DNA of 8,212 nucleotides, from contig JAAAOR010000104.1 of the NCBI GenBank assembly GCA_009908735.1, forward strand, positions 1-8,212, given 5' to 3'. A program made the translations under genes and the position numbers. The notes beneath the pieces were generated by a model, which saw only the letters and a list, made by a program, of their open reading frames with translations, made no database searches and had not been told where the DNA came from. This stretch comes from Spirochaetota bacterium (GTDB taxonomy: Bacteria; Spirochaetota; Spirochaetia; DSM-27196; PWMO01). Of the stretch, positions 6,851 through 8,212 are shown piece after piece. The stretch's first letter is position 1. Each line of letters begins with the position of its first letter.

Positions 6851-8121
6851 TCGTTTCTCAGGACCTCCGCTGGTGTGATCCGTGCCACGCGAAACGAGGC
6901 AAAATATGCGGCCGCCGTGGCGGAGACGAGCGCAAAGAGAAAGATCCCGGCAGTCTCCCAGAGCACCGCGCGGGTGGGCACTTCGGTAATATAGAAGTAC
7001 GCCGGAGAGAATATCGTGAACTGCCCCTCCCCGATCACTCCGCCGAGGAGCTGCAGAACGCTACCGAGCGCATTTACGAACCACTCCGCAAGCGCAAACA
7101 CGCCGTTTACGTTCTCAGACACCAAGAGCCCGAGCGCCACGCCGATCGCCCCGCCGAGCAGGCCGATCATGAGCCCCTCGAGGGTAAACACGGCGCGGAT
7201 GCTGCGAGGCGGCGCCCCAAGCGCCTTCAGCACCGCGATCTCTTCGGTTCGTTCCACCACGCTGCGACGCAGCGACTGATAGATGTTTCCCCCAACCACC
7301 ACGAAAATCAGCCCGACCAACAGCATCATGAGGGTTTTCTCCAGACGAAGGGCGCCGAAGATGGAGCGATTGAACTCCCGCCAGGACACAATCGACGCCG
7401 CCGGGGCAAGCACCTCCTTGAGTCTCGACGCCACCAGCCGGTCGTTGAAGCGGTTATCGAGTTTCACGCCCCAGGTGACCTCCTCACCGGCGGCAAAGCC
7501 GCGCCGACTCTCGGCGAGAGAGACAAAGCCCCAGCTGCGGTCGTACTCGAGGAAGCCGGTGCGGAAGAGTCCGCGGACCATGAGCTCCGTCTCCTCGGGG
7601 TTCGCCGCATTGAAGTCCTCGCCCCCGAGGTTCACGAAGGTGATGGGATCCCCCACGCCGACGCCGAGCATGCGCGCGAGCTCAATACCGATCACCACCG
7701 CGCCCCCGGAGGCGATGTCGAAGCGGCCGGCAACGAGCTCGACGTTCCCGGCAAAGCCGCGGTCGCGCGTGCGGATATCGGTCGGCACGCCGCGGAGGAC
7801 GACGGCCTCGGGGCCGGCGTAGCGGCTGCGGGCGAGGGTTTGTAGCTCCTGAAAGGGAACGGCGGTGGCCACGCCGCGGACGCCGTCTATGTTGTCTCCC
7901 TCCGCGGTGAGCCCGTGCACGCGCAGGTGGTAGGAGTTGATCTCGAGGATACTCTCAATGGTACCGATCTGAAACCCGTTCATCACGGCGAGCACGGCGA
8001 CGAGGGTCATGACTCCCACGGCTATACCGGTCACCGAGAGAACCGATGCGGTGTGCCCCTGCTCGCGACGCTTCGTGCGGAAGTGGCGTCGCGAGACGAA
8101 CAGGACCCAGTTTCCTCGCAT
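6847..8121 (-). CDS. lolC: LolC/LolE-family lipoprotein-release ABC permease (first permease, LolC position)
   Basis: 424-residue permease. Membrane helix about 26-48 (LSVTGIAVGVMTLVAVLAVM) is followed by the NGF motif typical of LolC/LolE. A periplasmic domain (about 50-260) comes next, then helices near 263-284, 311-334 and 387-408, ending in ASFRVARITPAEVLRNE. The ERTEEIAVLKALGAP coupling segment and the FSPAYFYITEVP stretch before the last helix are hallmark family features. I start at ATG 8121 although the frame stays open to an ATG at 8181. The coding tail of the preceding gene runs in another frame to a stop at 8126, and starting at 8121 puts the family N-terminus (MRGNWVLFVSRRHF) directly at the start, with a 4-base gap. 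The Shine-Dalgarno is weak (GGGG about ten bases upstream), which suggests coupling to the upstream gene. The letter C is by gene order. Confidence 0.9.
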   Translation of the reverse strand: MRGNWVLFVSRRHFRTKRREQGHTASVLSVTGIAVGVMTLVAVLAVMNGFQIGTIESILEINSYHLRVHGLTAEGDNIDGVRGVATAVPFQELQTLARSRYAGPEAVVLRGVPTDIRTRDRGFAGNVELVAGRFDIASGGAVVIGIELARMLGVGVGDPITFVNLGGEDFNAANPEETELMVRGLFRTGFLEYDRSWGFVSLAESRRGFAAGEEVTWGVKLDNRFNDRLVASRLKEVLAPAASIVSWREFNRSIFGALRLEKTLMMLLVGLIFVVVGGNIYQSLRRSVVERTEEIAVLKALGAPPRSIRAVFTLEGLMIGLLGGAIGVALGLLVSENVNGVFALAEWFVNALGSVLQLLGGVIGEGQFTIFSPAYFYITEVPTRAVLWETAGIFLFALVSATAAAYFASFRVARITPAEVLRNE

Positions 8122-8125
8122 GGCG

Positions 8126-8212
8126 CTATCGCCCCGAGACCAGCTCGCGCGAGACGGGATTGCCGTCGCGATAGGTGACACGAAGGAATGGTTCGCCGTT
8201 TCGGTAGGTGAT
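8126..8212 (-). CDS. C-terminal 28 residues of an unidentified protein upstream of lolC, cut by the window edge
   Basis: An open frame runs in from the right edge and ends at TAG (8128-8126). It reads ITYRNGEPFLR then VTYRDGNPVSRELVSGR. The two pieces look like consecutive copies of a short [IV]TYR[ND]G[EN]P unit, a beta-strand-plus-turn pattern. Only four bases separate its stop from the lolC start, so it is probably the preceding gene of the lol operon. The fragment is too short to name a family. By position it may be an envelope protein, which is inference only. The repeat and the operon-like spacing support that it is coding. Confidence 0.65.
   Translation of the reverse strand: MTYRNGEPFLRVTYRDGNPVSRELVSGR

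Overview
The window reads as a chromosomal segment of a GC-rich diderm bacterium. A free-living spirochaete is my best guess. That guess rests on inference: a Firmicute-style McsA/McsB/ClpC proteostasis cluster sits beside a LolCDE lipoprotein-release ABC system, which only makes sense in a cell with an outer membrane. Nearly all coding sequence is on the minus strand. I see no RNA genes, insertion sequences or CRISPR arrays.

Layout on the + coordinate axis. Positions 3-329 hold the 3' end of a plus-strand gene with an aldose-epimerase-like C-terminus. It converges on clpC, and a strong minus-strand intrinsic terminator (417-448) lies between them. The minus-strand stress cluster follows, transcribed mcsA (4532-4035), mcsB (4042-3005), clpC (2988-484). 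Spacing is tight: an 8-base overlap, then 16 bases. A 300-base AT-richer spacer (4533-4832) lies upstream of mcsA. It carries a candidate promoter and a 13-base inverted repeat whose arms are 114 bases apart. Further upstream on the same strand is a lol operon: the tail of an unknown gene (8212-8126), lolC (8121-6847), lolD (6850-6170) and lolE (6173-4833). The lol genes are joined by ATGA overlaps.

How the genes work together. LolC, LolD and LolE should form the inner-membrane ABC transporter that extracts mature lipoproteins for delivery to the outer membrane. ClpC is the Hsp100 unfoldase that feeds ClpP. In Firmicutes, McsB with its activator McsA marks proteins with phospho-arginine, and the ClpC N-domain reads that mark.

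The most interesting observation is that this McsB lacks residues usually needed for that chemistry. The paired acidic residues of the NEEDH motif are Asn-Val, the conserved Cys of the CPTNxGTGLR motif is Arg, and the RDXXRA phospho-arginine pocket reads EDEQRA. Several ATP-site arginines, the second substrate glutamate, McsA's four CXXC pairs and ClpC's candidate phospho-arginine glutamates are kept. This suggests a McsB that is either a non-catalytic ClpC adaptor or an enzyme with altered chemistry.
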